Part shown: one piece after another, positions 55,107-64,000 of the stretch
Layout: every line of letters starts with the position of its first letter
Position numbering within the stretch: the first letter of the stretch is position 1
DNA from: Weissella cibaria KACC 11862
GTDB taxonomy: Bacteria > Bacillota > Bacilli > Lactobacillales > Lactobacillaceae
Direction: 5' to 3'
Assembly (NCBI RefSeq): GCF_000193635.1
Contig: NZ_AEKT01000028.1
Location: forward strand, 1-64,000
DNA length: 64,000 bases
Made by a program: the position numbers and the translations under genes
Notes under the pieces: model-generated
The model's input: the letters and a program-made list of their open reading frames with translations, nothing else
Database searches by the model: none
What the model was told of the DNA's origin: nothing

Positions 55107-55491
55107 GCGGGCCGCGTTTACATTAATTGAAACGGTCGTGGTGTTATGCATTGTCAGTGTGGTTGGTCTATCAGGACAGCAGTTGTTGCCCAGCAAGTCT
55201 GCGGACGCCTGGGTGACGTTTGAACAACAGTTCGATTTGGCGTATGAAAAGGCCCGTCAACGGCAACTGTATATGGGACAAGCCTTTGCCGTGATTGCGC
55301 AAGGCGATGCCGTGTTTGTGGATAATCAACGAGTGCCCCTACCGGCAGGCTGGGTAGCACGATATCGCATGGTTGAGTGTCGACGCCATTATGTGAAACC
55401 AGCGACAATCATGATTTGGCATGCAGACCGCCCAAAACCGGTGCGCTTGGTGTTTCAATTTGGTGGGGGTACCTATGAGTTGCAAACGTAA
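55096..55491 (+). CDS. comGD: Minor competence pseudopilin ComGD
   Basis: Prepilin-like protein, about 131 residues, with KRAAFTLIETVVVL at the N-terminus (prepilin site before Phe). Start GTG at 55096 overlaps the comGC end; an alternative TTG at 55069 would add MTLRIARCS, less like a prepilin. Family assignment is by operon position and the prepilin motif. Confidence 0.8.
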   Translation: MQNKRAAFTLIETVVVLCIVSVVGLSGQQLLPSKSADAWVTFEQQFDLAYEKARQRQLYMGQAFAVIAQGDAVFVDNQRVPLPAGWVARYRMVECRRHYVKPATIMIWHADRPKPVRLVFQFGGGTYELQT

Positions 55492-55675
55492 CGGGACGAT
55501 TCTTGCTGAGGCATTGGTGGCTGCGCTAATTTTAATCAGTACAACAACCTTAATTATGATGACAGTACGTTACTATCACGTACAACGACAACAAGAAGAA
55601 GCCCAAATCATAGCTGTTAAACAAACATACAAACAGGAACTTCGAGCGTGGTTAAAAGAAAAGCATTCACCTTAG
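55475..55675 (+). CDS. comGE: Minor pseudopilin ComGE
   Basis: Small protein, 66 residues: short basic N-terminus, GTILAEALVAALILI as prepilin-like site and TM helix, then a charged helix (QRQQEEAQIIAVKQTYKQEL). Start ATG at 55475 after GGTGGGGG, overlapping the end of comGD. Divergent; called by position and motif. Confidence 0.7.
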   Translation: MSCKRNGTILAEALVAALILISTTTLIMMTVRYYHVQRQQEEAQIIAVKQTYKQELRAWLKEKHSP

Positions 55676-56073
55676 CAGAAACATTGGTCGCCTTAAGTAT
55701 TATTATCATGTTTGGTTCCCTAATAACGATTGGCACTCGAATGATGCGTCAAACGCAAACACAAGCGGTGCAAACAATGACAACGCAACGCGTTTTACGG
55801 GCCTTGATTATTTTAGAATCGCCAGATGCTGCCTACCAATTGGTGACGTGCCATGCGGATGTGGTTCGCCTGCGAAGTCAAACGAAACAACAGGACTACC
55901 TACTCCTAGTTAAGCGCCAACGTTTGGTTGTGACGACGATGCAAAGCGGACAGATTGTGTTGTTAAATCAGGTCAAACAAGCGAAATTTCAACGTCTTAG
56001 TGACCGGCGCATTGGTATTACGATCTTCTGTACGACAGGCCAAAAAGTTTATGAGGAGGTGACTTTGTATTGA
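55648..56073 (+). CDS. comGF: Minor pseudopilin ComGF
   Basis: 141 residues starting at GTG (55648) within comGE. Prepilin site KRKAFTLAETLVAL, TM helix to about residue 29, then a beta-rich domain like ComGF (LVTCHADVVRLRS, YLLLVKRQRLVV). Confidence 0.8.
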   Translation: MVKRKAFTLAETLVALSIIIMFGSLITIGTRMMRQTQTQAVQTMTTQRVLRALIILESPDAAYQLVTCHADVVRLRSQTKQQDYLLLVKRQRLVVTTMQSGQIVLLNQVKQAKFQRLSDRRIGITIFCTTGQKVYEEVTLY

Positions 56074-56354
56074 AACGGACACGATCAGGGCATATTTTGG
56101 GGCACACGTTGGGGGTGAGTGGGGTGCTGGTGGTGGCACTGACTGGCTGGTGTGTGATGCAGTCACACGCGCAACAGTTGCGCCGGGCTGAGCTGTTTTA
56201 TTGGCAGGGTAAGTGCCAGGCGTTAGCTTATGTGCGCCAGACACCTGAAGAACGAGGTAAGTCACCGCAACCGTATCCACGCATTATTGCAACCTCCAAG
56301 TGCCATGAGTATGTCTTGGTCGACTGGAATCGGCAGGTCATTATTCCGAAGTGA
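56070..56354 (+). CDS. comGG: ComGG-like protein
   Basis: 94 residues from a TTG start at 56070 that overlaps the comGF stop; GAGGAGG is ten bases upstream, which supports this start. One N-terminal hydrophobic helix (about 11-30), then a short domain with two cysteines (C49 and C77, approximate). ComGG proteins are poorly conserved, so the call rests on position as last comG gene. Confidence 0.6.
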   Translation: MKRTRSGHILGHTLGVSGVLVVALTGWCVMQSHAQQLRRAELFYWQGKCQALAYVRQTPEERGKSPQPYPRIIATSKCHEYVLVDWNRQVIIPK

Positions 56355-56430
56355 ATTCAACGGCCTCTTTCCTTGTCACTTACTAAAAAACTAGCTACAC
56401 TGGAAGGAGCAGAAAAAACGAGGTAAAGAC

Positions 56431-57438
56431 ATGTTTGAAACGATTGAGAAGGCGGTTAAGCAACTACAAGCCGCACAAAATAAGCTTGTTGAAACATTAG
56501 ACATGGCTGCAATTGAAGCGCTTGTGATTGTGTTTGAGTTGATGCTCGGGCAAGATGATGATGAATGGGCAACGCTTTCAGCGACGGATCAGGCAAATAT
56601 CCTAGCTGACATCCAAGCGGCTGATTTTGATGGTATGACCCCAGAACTAAAGCGTCAGGTACTACAACTATTGCTTGTGGCAACGATGCGTGAAGATGGG
56701 TTGCAAGCAAACTATCAAGTAACGCCGGATGCCATTGGTATGTGGGTAGGCTTTGTCGTTGAACAATTTGTGACTGCAGGTGAGCCAGTAAAGGTAACTG
56801 ATTTGACGGTCGGTTCAGGTAATTTGCTTGCAACGGTGGCGCAAGTTTTGGGACAACAAAAGAATGAAATGACAGCGAGTGGGGTTGAAAACGACGATAC
56901 GATGTTGACGATTGCCTCAGGTATGGCCGCTTTGCTCGGCTTAGATTGGCAACTAACTTTGGCGGATGCAGTCGCTGATCAACCAGCTGTGAATCAAGAT
57001 GTTGTGATAGCAGACTTACCAGTTGGCTATTATCCATCAGCTGTGCCGACTGATTTTACGACGCAAGCTGATGACGGACTGACATACGTACACCACTTGC
57101 TAATTGAGCAAGCCATTAAGGCACTGCGTCCAGGTGGTTTGGCGGCGTTGATTGTACCGGCTAATTTGTTCGAATCAGAGCAAGCGGCTAATATCTTGAA
57201 GTATTTGCAAGGCTCAGACGTTTTCTTCCAAGCGCTACTCCAATTCCCAGAAAAGCTCTTTACTAATGAGAAGGCTGCCAAGGCTATCTTGGTTTTGCAA
57301 CGATCAGGTGGGGATGCTGTCCAAGCAACCCCCGTTATGCTAGCGCGGACGCCTGAATTGACAAATGTGGCAGAAAATAAGAATTTTGTGTCAGAAATTA
57401 CGGCTTGGATGACGGCAAACGCATTACGCCACGCATAG
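56431..57438 (+). CDS. YtxK-type class I SAM-dependent methyltransferase
   Basis: 335 residues. N-terminal helical domain of about 110 residues, then a Rossmann fold: motif I VTDLTVGSGNLLATVAQ near residue 126 and IV-type VIADLPVGYYPS near residue 193, where N6-adenine methylases have NPPY. The DLPVGYYP variant is typical of the YtxK family encoded between comG and ackA in Firmicutes. Target (DNA or other) unknown. Start ATG follows GAGGTAAAG. Confidence 0.85.
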   Translation: MFETIEKAVKQLQAAQNKLVETLDMAAIEALVIVFELMLGQDDDEWATLSATDQANILADIQAADFDGMTPELKRQVLQLLLVATMREDGLQANYQVTPDAIGMWVGFVVEQFVTAGEPVKVTDLTVGSGNLLATVAQVLGQQKNEMTASGVENDDTMLTIASGMAALLGLDWQLTLADAVADQPAVNQDVVIADLPVGYYPSAVPTDFTTQADDGLTYVHHLLIEQAIKALRPGGLAALIVPANLFESEQAANILKYLQGSDVFFQALLQFPEKLFTNEKAAKAILVLQRSGGDAVQATPVMLARTPELTNVAENKNFVSEITAWMTANALRHA

Positions 57439-57494
57439 TGTCACACGTGATACGTGTGTGAAACATTTGACAATTCAGTCAGTAAATTTTGTGC

Positions 57495-57500
57495 TATACT
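57495..57500 (+). promoter_or_regulatory. Extended -10 of ackA
   Basis: TGC-TATACT (57492-57500) is an extended -10. TTGACA at 57467-57472 is 22 bases away, too far for a normal pair. A TCACACG/CGTGTGTGA inverted repeat lies upstream (57441-57461). Confidence 0.45.
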
Positions 57501-57552
57501 ATTTAAAGATATTGAGCAAATTCCAGTTTTGGAAAAGAGGAGACAAGTATAC

Positions 57553-58743
57553 ATGGCTAAGACTATGGCGATTAACGCCGGCTCTTCATCATTGAAGTTT
57601 CAATTGATTGAGATGCCAGCTGAGCAGGTAATTGCAAAGGGACAAGTTGAACGAATCGGTTTGAGCGATTCAATCTTTACGTTGAAGTACAATGGTGAAA
57701 AGATTGAATTGATTCAAGACATCGACAACCACGAGGCTGCCATTAACTTGTTGTTGGAACAATTGAAGGAAAACAACGTTATTGCTGACTTGAGCGAAAT
57801 CACAGGTGTTGGTCACCGTGTGGTTGCGGGTGGAGAATGGTTTAACCACTCAGTCGTTGTTGACGATGATGTTTTGGAAAAGATTGACCGTTTGGCTGCT
57901 TATGCGCCTTTGCACAACCCAGCTAACGCTATGGGAATCCGTGTCTTCCAAAAGTTGTTGCCTAACGCAACTTCAGTCGCTGTGTTCGACACAGCGTTCC
58001 ACCAAACAATGCCACGCAAGAACTACTTGTACGGTTTGCCATATGAGTACTACACGAAGTACGGTGCTCGTAAGTATGGTGCCCACGGAACATCACACCG
58101 TTACGTGGCTGCCCGCACGGCAGAAATTTTGAACAAGCCTCTTGAAGACTTGAAGATTATCACGCTTCACTTGGGAGCTGGTGCTTCAATTACGGCCATC
58201 AAGAATGGTAAGTCATACGATACTTCAATGGGCTTCACGCCATTGGCTGGTGTTATGATGGCAACTCGTTCAGGTGATGTGGACCCATCTTTGGTTTACT
58301 ACATCCAAGAGCGTGAAGGTTTGACGAACGATGAAATGTTGAACATCTTGAACAAGAAGTCAGGTTTGCTTGGTGTCTCAACGTTGTCAGCTGACATGCG
58401 TGACTTGAAGGCTGTTCGTGAGACAAACGAACACGCTGAATTGGCTATCCAAATGTTCGTTGATCGTGTTGTTCGTTACATCGGTCAATACTACATGGAG
58501 CTTGAAGGTATTGATGCAATCGTCTTTACTGCTGGTATCGGTGAAAATGCCGATGACTTGCGTTCAGAAATCATCAGCCGTTTGAACTTCATGGGTATTA
58601 AGATGAATGAAGAACAAAACAAGCAACGTGATGATGAAATGATTATTTCTACTGATGATTCAGCCGTTAAGGTGTTGAAGGTTGCAACCGATGAAGAAAT
58701 TATGATTGCACGCGACGTTGAATTGTTGAAGAATAACAAGTAA
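57553..58743 (+). CDS. ackA: Acetate kinase
   Basis: Converts acetyl-phosphate and ADP to acetate and ATP, the energy-yielding end of acetyl-CoA dissimilation in heterofermenters. 396 residues. Motifs: MAINAGSSSLKFQL at the N-terminus, GHRVVAGGEWF near residue 88, FDTAFHQTMP, GAHGTSHRYV near residue 178, HLGAGASITAIKNG near residue 205 and FTAGIGENAD near residue 326. ATG 57553 follows GAGGAG; a frame from 57454 would cover the promoter. Highly biased codons. Confidence 0.96.
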   Translation: MAKTMAINAGSSSLKFQLIEMPAEQVIAKGQVERIGLSDSIFTLKYNGEKIELIQDIDNHEAAINLLLEQLKENNVIADLSEITGVGHRVVAGGEWFNHSVVVDDDVLEKIDRLAAYAPLHNPANAMGIRVFQKLLPNATSVAVFDTAFHQTMPRKNYLYGLPYEYYTKYGARKYGAHGTSHRYVAARTAEILNKPLEDLKIITLHLGAGASITAIKNGKSYDTSMGFTPLAGVMMATRSGDVDPSLVYYIQEREGLTNDEMLNILNKKSGLLGVSTLSADMRDLKAVRETNEHAELAIQMFVDRVVRYIGQYYMELEGIDAIVFTAGIGENADDLRSEIISRLNFMGIKMNEEQNKQRDDEMIISTDDSAVKVLKVATDEEIMIARDVELLKNNK

Positions 58744-58760
58744 ACAAATGAAACGATACA

Positions 58761-58797
58761 AAAGTTACGTATGAGGAATCGTACGTAACTTTTTTTA
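58761..58797 (+). terminator. Intrinsic terminator after ackA
   Basis: AAAGTTACGTA-TGAGGAATCG-TACGTAACTTT followed by TTTT. Confidence 0.87.
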
Positions 58798-58873
58798 TTT
58801 ATCGGTGTTGGCTGCGACAATCACAAAGGAACTTTAAAACGTTACTGGCATAATTAGGGGTATTTGCCTAAGT

Positions 58874-58903
58874 TTGGTAAAATAAAGTGTACGAATTTAT
58901 ACT
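58874..58903 (+). promoter_or_regulatory. Candidate promoter of priA
   Basis: TTGGTA (58874-58879), 18 bases, TATACT (58898-58903), 37 bases before the start codon. Confidence 0.5.
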
Positions 58904-58939
58904 TTTTGAACATAGAGTCTAACGAAAGGAAATATTTAA

Positions 58940-61360
58940 ATGTATGCACAAGTGATTGTTGATGTGCCAACGATGCAAACGAATCAACCATACACGTATG
59001 CTGTCCCAGAAGCATTGACCGAGGTTTTAGCCGTGGGGATGCGCGTGGTTGTACCGTTTGGTCGTGGTAATCGTTTGATTCAAGGTTTTGTAGTTGGCTT
59101 TGTTACGGCTGTTAAAGAAGCAACTGAGTTGAAGACAATTGAAAGTGTTGTCGAACTTGAACCAGTTTTAAACGAAGAATTACTTGATTTAGGCCAGTGG
59201 TTGGCTGAAACCAATTTTGCATTTCGCATCAGTGTCTTGCAAACCATGTTACCAAACGTCATGCGTGCTAAGTACTCAAAGACCTTCCAGTTAGTTGCGC
59301 CAAATGGCCTAGCTAACGAGCCGGATGTGCAAGTGCTGTTTGCTGATCGCTCAGAGATACCGTTCAACGAAACGGAAATCGCGCCAGAATTATTGCCGAA
59401 ATTACAACGTCTGCAACGAGCGGGTGTTTTACAAGTCGGGTACGTGGTTGATAATCGAGCGACCGCCAAAACTGTTTTGGCGATGAAGCCACTATTGTCA
59501 GCCAGTGAGTATGATGACTTACGTCAAAATTTGCGGAAGACAGCGGTTAAACAAGCCCGTTTTTTGACTTATTTGATGACAGCGCCTCAGGAATTTGTCC
59601 CAATAAAAACGGTATTGGATAGCCAGGGATTGGACTATCCAACGATCAAAAAAGCTGCTGAACAAGGTTGGATTGAACGGGCGGAGATTGAAGAGTATCG
59701 GTTGCCACGATTGAGCAGTCCGATTGAACCAACATCACCATTGACGTTGAATCCAGAACAGGAAACAGCTTATACCGCAATTGCGGCTAGTTTAGGTGAG
59801 GCCCAGACGAAGACGTTCTTGCTCGAAGGGATTACGGGGTCTGGTAAAACAGAAGTGTATTTGCAAGCGATTGCGCGGACCCTGCAACAGGGAAAGACGG
59901 CAATTATGCTGGTACCGGAAATAACGTTAACACCGCAAATGGTGCGTCGCGTCAAAGGCCGGTTTGGAGATGATGTTGCTGTTATGCATTCAGGCTTGTC
60001 CGAAGGTGAACGTTATGATGAGTGGCGTCGCGTTGAACGGCACGAGGTTAATGTTGTGGTTGGGGCGCGGTCAGCTATTTTCGCACCCTTGGAAAACATT
60101 GGCCTAATTGTAATTGATGAGGAGCACGAGCCGACCTACAAGCAGGATGAAAATCCACGTTACCACGCCCGTGACGTTGCACAATGGCGGGCAGAACGAC
60201 ATGGGGCAACACTTGTGTTGGGATCAGCCACCCCGTCACTTGAAAGTCGTGCCCGTGCACAACGGGGAGTGTATACGCTACTAACATTGACAGAGCGTGC
60301 GCTGCATAATCCACTGCCTAAAGCAGAAGTCGTTGATATGCGTGAAGCGATGAAGGCGGGAGGTGATGATATTTTCTCACCACAGATGCTTGATCAATTG
60401 CGTGACCGACTTGATAAGAATGAGCAGAGTGTCTTGATGCTTAACCGGCGTGGGTACGCTAATTTTATGATGTGTCGCAATTGTGGTTACGTGCCACGTT
60501 GCGTGAACTGTGACTTGGCGATGACGGTTCACAAAGACACGGGACGGTTGGAGTGCCACTACTGCGGCTATAGCGAACCTATTCCAACAACTTGTGCAAA
60601 CTGTGGTTCTGACCGCATTCGCCCTTATGGAACGGGGACGCAAAAGGTTGAAGAAGAGTTACAACGTATGATGCCGGATGCGCGCATTATTCGTATGGAT
60701 GTTGATACGACTCGTCGTAAAGGAGCAACGGACAAGATGTTGGCAGATTTTGGCGACAAAAAAGCTGATATCTTGCTGGGAACGCAGATGATTGCGAAGG
60801 GACTTGATTTTCCAGATGTCACGTTGGTGGGTGTACTGAATGCCGATACAACCTTGGGCCTACCGGATTATCGCGCTTCTGAACGAACGTTCCAGTTGCT
60901 AACGCAGGTGGCTGGTCGTGCCGGTCGTGCTGATAAAGAAGGGGAAGTGGTGATTCAGACCTTCAATCCAGATCACTACGCTATTCAATTAGCGAAAACC
61001 CAAGATTACGAAGCATTTTACCGGCAAGAAATGAACTTGCGCCACACATGGCAATATGCCCCATATTATTACACAGTTCAGATTAAAATCGCGCATGAAC
61101 GCCAGGATGAGGCTGCTAAAGTTGCGTATCAAACCGCTAACTGGTTGAAGAAGCATCTTGCGTCTGATTCTGTGTTGTTGGGACCGTCAACGGGTGCGAT
61201 TACCCGTTTGAAAAACAAGTACTATTATCGAATGGTCATTAAATTTAAGCACGATGATGGTTTGGAAGCGGCGTTAACAGAGCTAGTTTCAGCCGGTCAA
61301 CGTTTGCAAAAGCAAGGGGTTGTGCTGACAATTGATCGTGACCCAGTCAACTTTATTTAA
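58940..61360 (+). CDS. priA: Primosomal replication restart helicase PriA
   Basis: Superfamily 2 helicase of 806 residues that reloads replication at stalled forks. N-terminal 3'-DNA-binding domain, Walker A EGITGSGKTEVYLQ near residue 296, DEEH in IVIDEEHEPTYKQ near residue 392, and eight cysteines of the two zinc sites (CRNCGYVPRCVNC...CHYCGY...CANCGS) near residues 512-556. C-terminal helicase motifs GTQMIAKGLDFP and AGRAGR follow. Full length. Starts the conserved priA-fmt-rsmB-stp run. Confidence 0.95.
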   Translation: MYAQVIVDVPTMQTNQPYTYAVPEALTEVLAVGMRVVVPFGRGNRLIQGFVVGFVTAVKEATELKTIESVVELEPVLNEELLDLGQWLAETNFAFRISVLQTMLPNVMRAKYSKTFQLVAPNGLANEPDVQVLFADRSEIPFNETEIAPELLPKLQRLQRAGVLQVGYVVDNRATAKTVLAMKPLLSASEYDDLRQNLRKTAVKQARFLTYLMTAPQEFVPIKTVLDSQGLDYPTIKKAAEQGWIERAEIEEYRLPRLSSPIEPTSPLTLNPEQETAYTAIAASLGEAQTKTFLLEGITGSGKTEVYLQAIARTLQQGKTAIMLVPEITLTPQMVRRVKGRFGDDVAVMHSGLSEGERYDEWRRVERHEVNVVVGARSAIFAPLENIGLIVIDEEHEPTYKQDENPRYHARDVAQWRAERHGATLVLGSATPSLESRARAQRGVYTLLTLTERALHNPLPKAEVVDMREAMKAGGDDIFSPQMLDQLRDRLDKNEQSVLMLNRRGYANFMMCRNCGYVPRCVNCDLAMTVHKDTGRLECHYCGYSEPIPTTCANCGSDRIRPYGTGTQKVEEELQRMMPDARIIRMDVDTTRRKGATDKMLADFGDKKADILLGTQMIAKGLDFPDVTLVGVLNADTTLGLPDYRASERTFQLLTQVAGRAGRADKEGEVVIQTFNPDHYAIQLAKTQDYEAFYRQEMNLRHTWQYAPYYYTVQIKIAHERQDEAAKVAYQTANWLKKHLASDSVLLGPSTGAITRLKNKYYYRMVIKFKHDDGLEAALTELVSAGQRLQKQGVVLTIDRDPVNFI

Positions 61361-61415
61361 ACTAACGGTCGCTAGCGATAGCGACCATACATAGGCAAAA
61401 AAGAGGAGCAGGAAC

Positions 61416-62378
61416 ATGACAACGAAAATTGTATTTATGGGAACACCGAATTTTTCAGTACCAATTTTGAATGCGTTGATTGCCGACGATAACTATGATG
61501 TCTTGGCGGTTATGACACAGCCTGACCGGCCGGTTGGTCGTAAGCGTGTATTGACGCCAACACCGGTTAAGGAAGCGGCAGTTGCTGCAGGTATTCGCGT
61601 GTTGCAACCAGAAAAGTTATCTGGTTCAGAAGAAATGGCCGAGGTTATTGCGATGGCGCCGGATTTGTTGATTACGGCAGCTTATGGGCAGTTCTTGCCA
61701 ACCAAGTTGTTGCAAGCAGCGCAAATTGCAGCCATCAATGTGCACGCGTCATTGCTACCAAAGTACCGCGGTGGCGCACCAATTCACTACGCTGTCTTGA
61801 ATGGTGATGCTGAAACAGGTGTCTCAATTATGTATATGATTAAGGCCATGGACGCCGGCGATGTTATTTCGCGGGCGACGTTGCCGATTTTGGATGATGA
61901 TAATACAGGAACGTTGTTCGATAAGTTAAGCCTGTTGGGACGTGATTTGTTGTTGCAAACGTTGCCAGACTTAATTGCTGGGAACGTGACGCCTGAGCCA
62001 CAGAATGAGGATGATGTCACGTTCTCACCAAACATTACGCCAGAACAAGAGGTGTTAGACTTTACTCGTTCTGCGCGCGAGATTCATAATCACGTGCGTG
62101 GCTTGTATCCATTCCCAATCGCGCACACGACGATTAACGGGGTCCGGACAAAGATTCAACAAACACACTTGGTTGATGAAACGACCGATGCGCCTGCCGG
62201 AACAGTTGTTAAAAAGGGCAAGCATGATTTGTGGTTGGCAGCTGGTGATGGTCACATTATTGCGATTGATGAGTTACAACCGGCGGGTAAGCCTAAGATG
62301 ACCGTGACGGCGTACTTGAATGGTCACGCTAAGTTTGAAGAAGGAGAGATGGTGATTACCGATGAGCAAGGGAACTAG
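61416..62378 (+). CDS. fmt: Methionyl-tRNA formyltransferase
   Basis: Formylates initiator Met-tRNA with 10-formyl-THF, 320 residues. Motifs: KIVFMGTPNFSVPIL at the N-terminus, NVHASLLPKYRGGAPIHYAV near residue 109 with catalytic N and H, and MDAGDVI near residue 144 with the Asp. C-terminal OB domain present. Ends 17 bases inside rsmB. Confidence 0.95.
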   Translation: MTTKIVFMGTPNFSVPILNALIADDNYDVLAVMTQPDRPVGRKRVLTPTPVKEAAVAAGIRVLQPEKLSGSEEMAEVIAMAPDLLITAAYGQFLPTKLLQAAQIAAINVHASLLPKYRGGAPIHYAVLNGDAETGVSIMYMIKAMDAGDVISRATLPILDDDNTGTLFDKLSLLGRDLLLQTLPDLIAGNVTPEPQNEDDVTFSPNITPEQEVLDFTRSAREIHNHVRGLYPFPIAHTTINGVRTKIQQTHLVDETTDAPAGTVVKKGKHDLWLAAGDGHIIAIDELQPAGKPKMTVTAYLNGHAKFEEGEMVITDEQGN

Positions 62379-63735
62379 CAATAAGGTCGCTGAATGGGAA
62401 CTACATAATGCGCGTGCCATGGCAGTCCGCACGTTGGAAAAAATTCGCAATGGCGCGTACTCAAATTTGCAATTAAATAATACGGTCAAGCAAGCGGAAT
62501 TAGATGAGCGCGATGTGCACTTGATGACCACGATGGTTTACGGGGTAATTCAGCGCCGGATGACGTTGGAATACTGGTTGACGCCATTCGTGAAAAAGCC
62601 TGAAAAGTTGGACGCCTGGGTACGTGAGTTGCTATACATCTCACTTTTCCAAATGAAGTTCTTGGACAAGGTTCCGACACATGCAATCTTTGATGAGGCA
62701 ATCAATATCGCTAAGCGTCGTGGTCACGATGGCGTCCGCAAGTTTGTGACAGGTGTCCTACACGCAATCGATCGTGAAGGTGTCCGCTCATTTGATGAAA
62801 TTACTGATAAGGTTGAACGTTTGTCAATCGAGGCATCATTGCCAGAGTGGTTGATTAATCAATTAACGACGGAATTAGGTTGGGAAAAGGCATCACGGAT
62901 TGCAATGGCGATTAACGATGCGCCAGCCCAATCCGCCCGGGTTAATTTGGCTGTCACAACAGTCGCTGAAGCCACGGACATTTTGGAGGCAGAAGGCTTT
63001 ACGGTTACGCCGTCTAAGGTTACGCCAGATGCCTTGTTGTTGTCGGGCGGTCACGTTGCAAGCTCGCAAGCATTTAAAGATGGCTTGGTTACCTTACAAG
63101 ATGAATCAGCCATGCTGATGGCGCCAAGTTTGGATATCCATCCTGACATGCAAGTGCTTGATGCTGCCGCTGCACCTGGTGGTAAGACGACGCAAATTGC
63201 GACATACTTGAACGCAACTGAAGGTGGTATTGTCGAGGCTTTAGATATTCATGATCATAAGGTTGGTTTGATTAATCAGAACGCAGAACGCCTTCATGTG
63301 GCCGACCGTGTTCATGCGCGCACATTGGATGCTCGCAAGGTAGATGAAGCCTTTGCGGATGAACAATTTGATCGCATTTTGGTTGATGCGCCTTGTTCGG
63401 GATTTGGCTTGCTACGTCGTAAGCCTGAAATTCGCTATGACAAAACAATGGCAGATAGTTTAAGCTTGCAGAAGATTCAATTAGGTATCCTGGAAGCGGC
63501 CGCACCTAAGTTGAAGGCTGGTGGCCGCATGGTCTATGGTACTTGCACGATTCTGCAATCAGAAAACGAAGATGTGGTTGATCAATTCTTGGCTGAACAC
63601 CCTGACTTTGAGTTAGTACCAACGTACACGGCGTATGATCTTGAGGCGCAAGATGATCGTGGGATGGTGCACATGTTCCCAGATGATTTCGAGTCAGATG
63701 GTTTCTTTATTGCAACGTTGCAAAAGAAAGCTTAA
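62362..63735 (+). CDS. rsmB: 16S rRNA m5C967 methyltransferase
   Basis: 457 residues. N-terminal NusB-like RNA-binding domain (ARAMAVRTLEKIRNGAYSN), then the m5C methylase: AAAPGGKTTQIAT near residue 272, catalytic Cys pair in VDAPCSGFGLLRRKPE near residue 342 and GTCTILQSENE near residue 393. Start ATG overlaps fmt. Confidence 0.95.
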   Translation: MSKGTSNKVAEWELHNARAMAVRTLEKIRNGAYSNLQLNNTVKQAELDERDVHLMTTMVYGVIQRRMTLEYWLTPFVKKPEKLDAWVRELLYISLFQMKFLDKVPTHAIFDEAINIAKRRGHDGVRKFVTGVLHAIDREGVRSFDEITDKVERLSIEASLPEWLINQLTTELGWEKASRIAMAINDAPAQSARVNLAVTTVAEATDILEAEGFTVTPSKVTPDALLLSGGHVASSQAFKDGLVTLQDESAMLMAPSLDIHPDMQVLDAAAAPGGKTTQIATYLNATEGGIVEALDIHDHKVGLINQNAERLHVADRVHARTLDARKVDEAFADEQFDRILVDAPCSGFGLLRRKPEIRYDKTMADSLSLQKIQLGILEAAAPKLKAGGRMVYGTCTILQSENEDVVDQFLAEHPDFELVPTYTAYDLEAQDDRGMVHMFPDDFESDGFFIATLQKKA

Positions 63736-63771
63736 AAATCAGACGGTAACAACTGAAAGGAAGGCAACCTT

Positions 63772-64000
63772 ATGAAAATTGCGTATGCGTCCGATACTGG
63801 ACGTGTTCGTGCCGACAATCAGGATTACGTGGGTGTTTTTATTAACCAAACAGGGGCGCAATTAGCGATTGTCGCAGACGGTGTTGGTGGTGAAAACGGT
63901 GGAGATGTTGCGGCGACAATGGCGGTTTCACATATTGGTAATGAATGGCAACAAACTGATGTTCACGATATTTGGGCGGCCAAAGATTGGATGCTCCAGC
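63772..64000 (+). CDS. stp: PP2C-type Ser/Thr phosphatase, N-terminal part
   Basis: Runs off the window end; 76 residues visible. KIAYASDTGRVRADNQDY and VADGVGGENGGDVAA are the PP2C metal-binding motifs (family norm is DGMGGH.AG, here DGVGGENGG). Stp/PrpC partners a PASTA kinase, usually the next gene. Ribosome site GAAAGGAAGG. Identified by motif and by position after rsmB. Confidence 0.9.
   Translation, partial: MKIAYASDTGRVRADNQDYVGVFINQTGAQLAIVADGVGGENGGDVAATMAVSHIGNEWQQTDVHDIWAAKDWMLQ

Noticed and set aside
57458-57473. CcpA cre site before ackA
   Set aside because: TGAAACATTTGACA has the outer parts of a cre site but lacks the central CG; too weak to call.
57454-57552. N-terminal extension of AckA
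   Set aside because: Covers the extended -10 and the ribosome site; the family starts at the ATG at 57553.

Overview
The window reads as chromosomal core DNA of a low-to-mid GC Gram-positive lactic acid bacterium. The dcw cluster layout, the T-box leaders, the comG operon followed by ackA, and the priA-fmt-rsmB-stp run all point to Lactobacillales. A Weissella/Leuconostoc-type relative is my best guess (inference; no marker such as 16S rRNA is present). Nearly all genes lie on the + strand; only an alpha-carbonic anhydrase (28-657) and a GNAT acetyltransferase (22460-22930) are on the - strand. I see no tRNA, rRNA, transposase, prophage gene or CRISPR array.

Layout. 0-4 kb: carbonic anhydrase, a lone mreD, then an amino-acid ABC transporter behind a T-box leader whose best specifier triplet is CAC (His). 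4-5 kb: stand-alone ribB with PurBox-like sites. 5.1-18.3 kb: de novo purine operon purEKCSQLFMNHD ending in fhs, behind three PurBoxes; purB is absent. 18.3-22.2 kb: a four-gene membrane locus with its own promoter and a palindromic operator, encoding a PgaD-like protein, an unknown two-TM protein, a flavoprotein of the NADH oxidase family without the redox cysteine, and a PgaC-like glycosyltransferase whose catalytic motifs are all replaced. 22.2-24.8 kb: a repeat island, GNAT, and lysP under a lysine riboswitch. 25-28.7 kb: pyk, prmA-rsmE and a small membrane protein. 28.7-42.7 kb: the division and cell-wall cluster mraZ-rsmH-ftsL-pbp2x-mraY-murD-murG-divIB-ftsA-ftsZ-sepF-yggT-ylmH-divIVA, preceded by two oppositely oriented clusters of 10-bp-period GTGG boxes. 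42.7-45.8 kb: T-box (ATC) and a cysteine-free ileS. 45.9-46.3 kb: a gene-free, highly folded region with a TATAAT promoter. 46.4-51 kb: phosphatase, TPR protein, recD2, yebC. 51-52.8 kb: an AzgA-type purine permease behind an attenuator I could not match to a known riboswitch. 52.9-58.7 kb: comGA-GG, a YtxK-type methyltransferase, ackA. 58.9-64 kb: priA, fmt, rsmB and the start of a PP2C phosphatase, cut by the window edge.

How it fits together. Purine synthesis (PurR-type boxes), formate activation (fhs), purine uptake (azgA) and probably bicarbonate supply (carbonic anhydrase) converge on nucleotides. Three leader RNAs (His T-box, Lys riboswitch, Ile T-box) tie amino-acid uptake and charging to supply. 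The most novel items are the catalytically dead PgaC/PgaD-like locus with its cysteine-less flavoprotein, the folded non-coding region at 45.9-46.3 kb, the azgA attenuator, the double MraZ-box architecture, and the loss of metal-binding cysteines in PurF and IleS.
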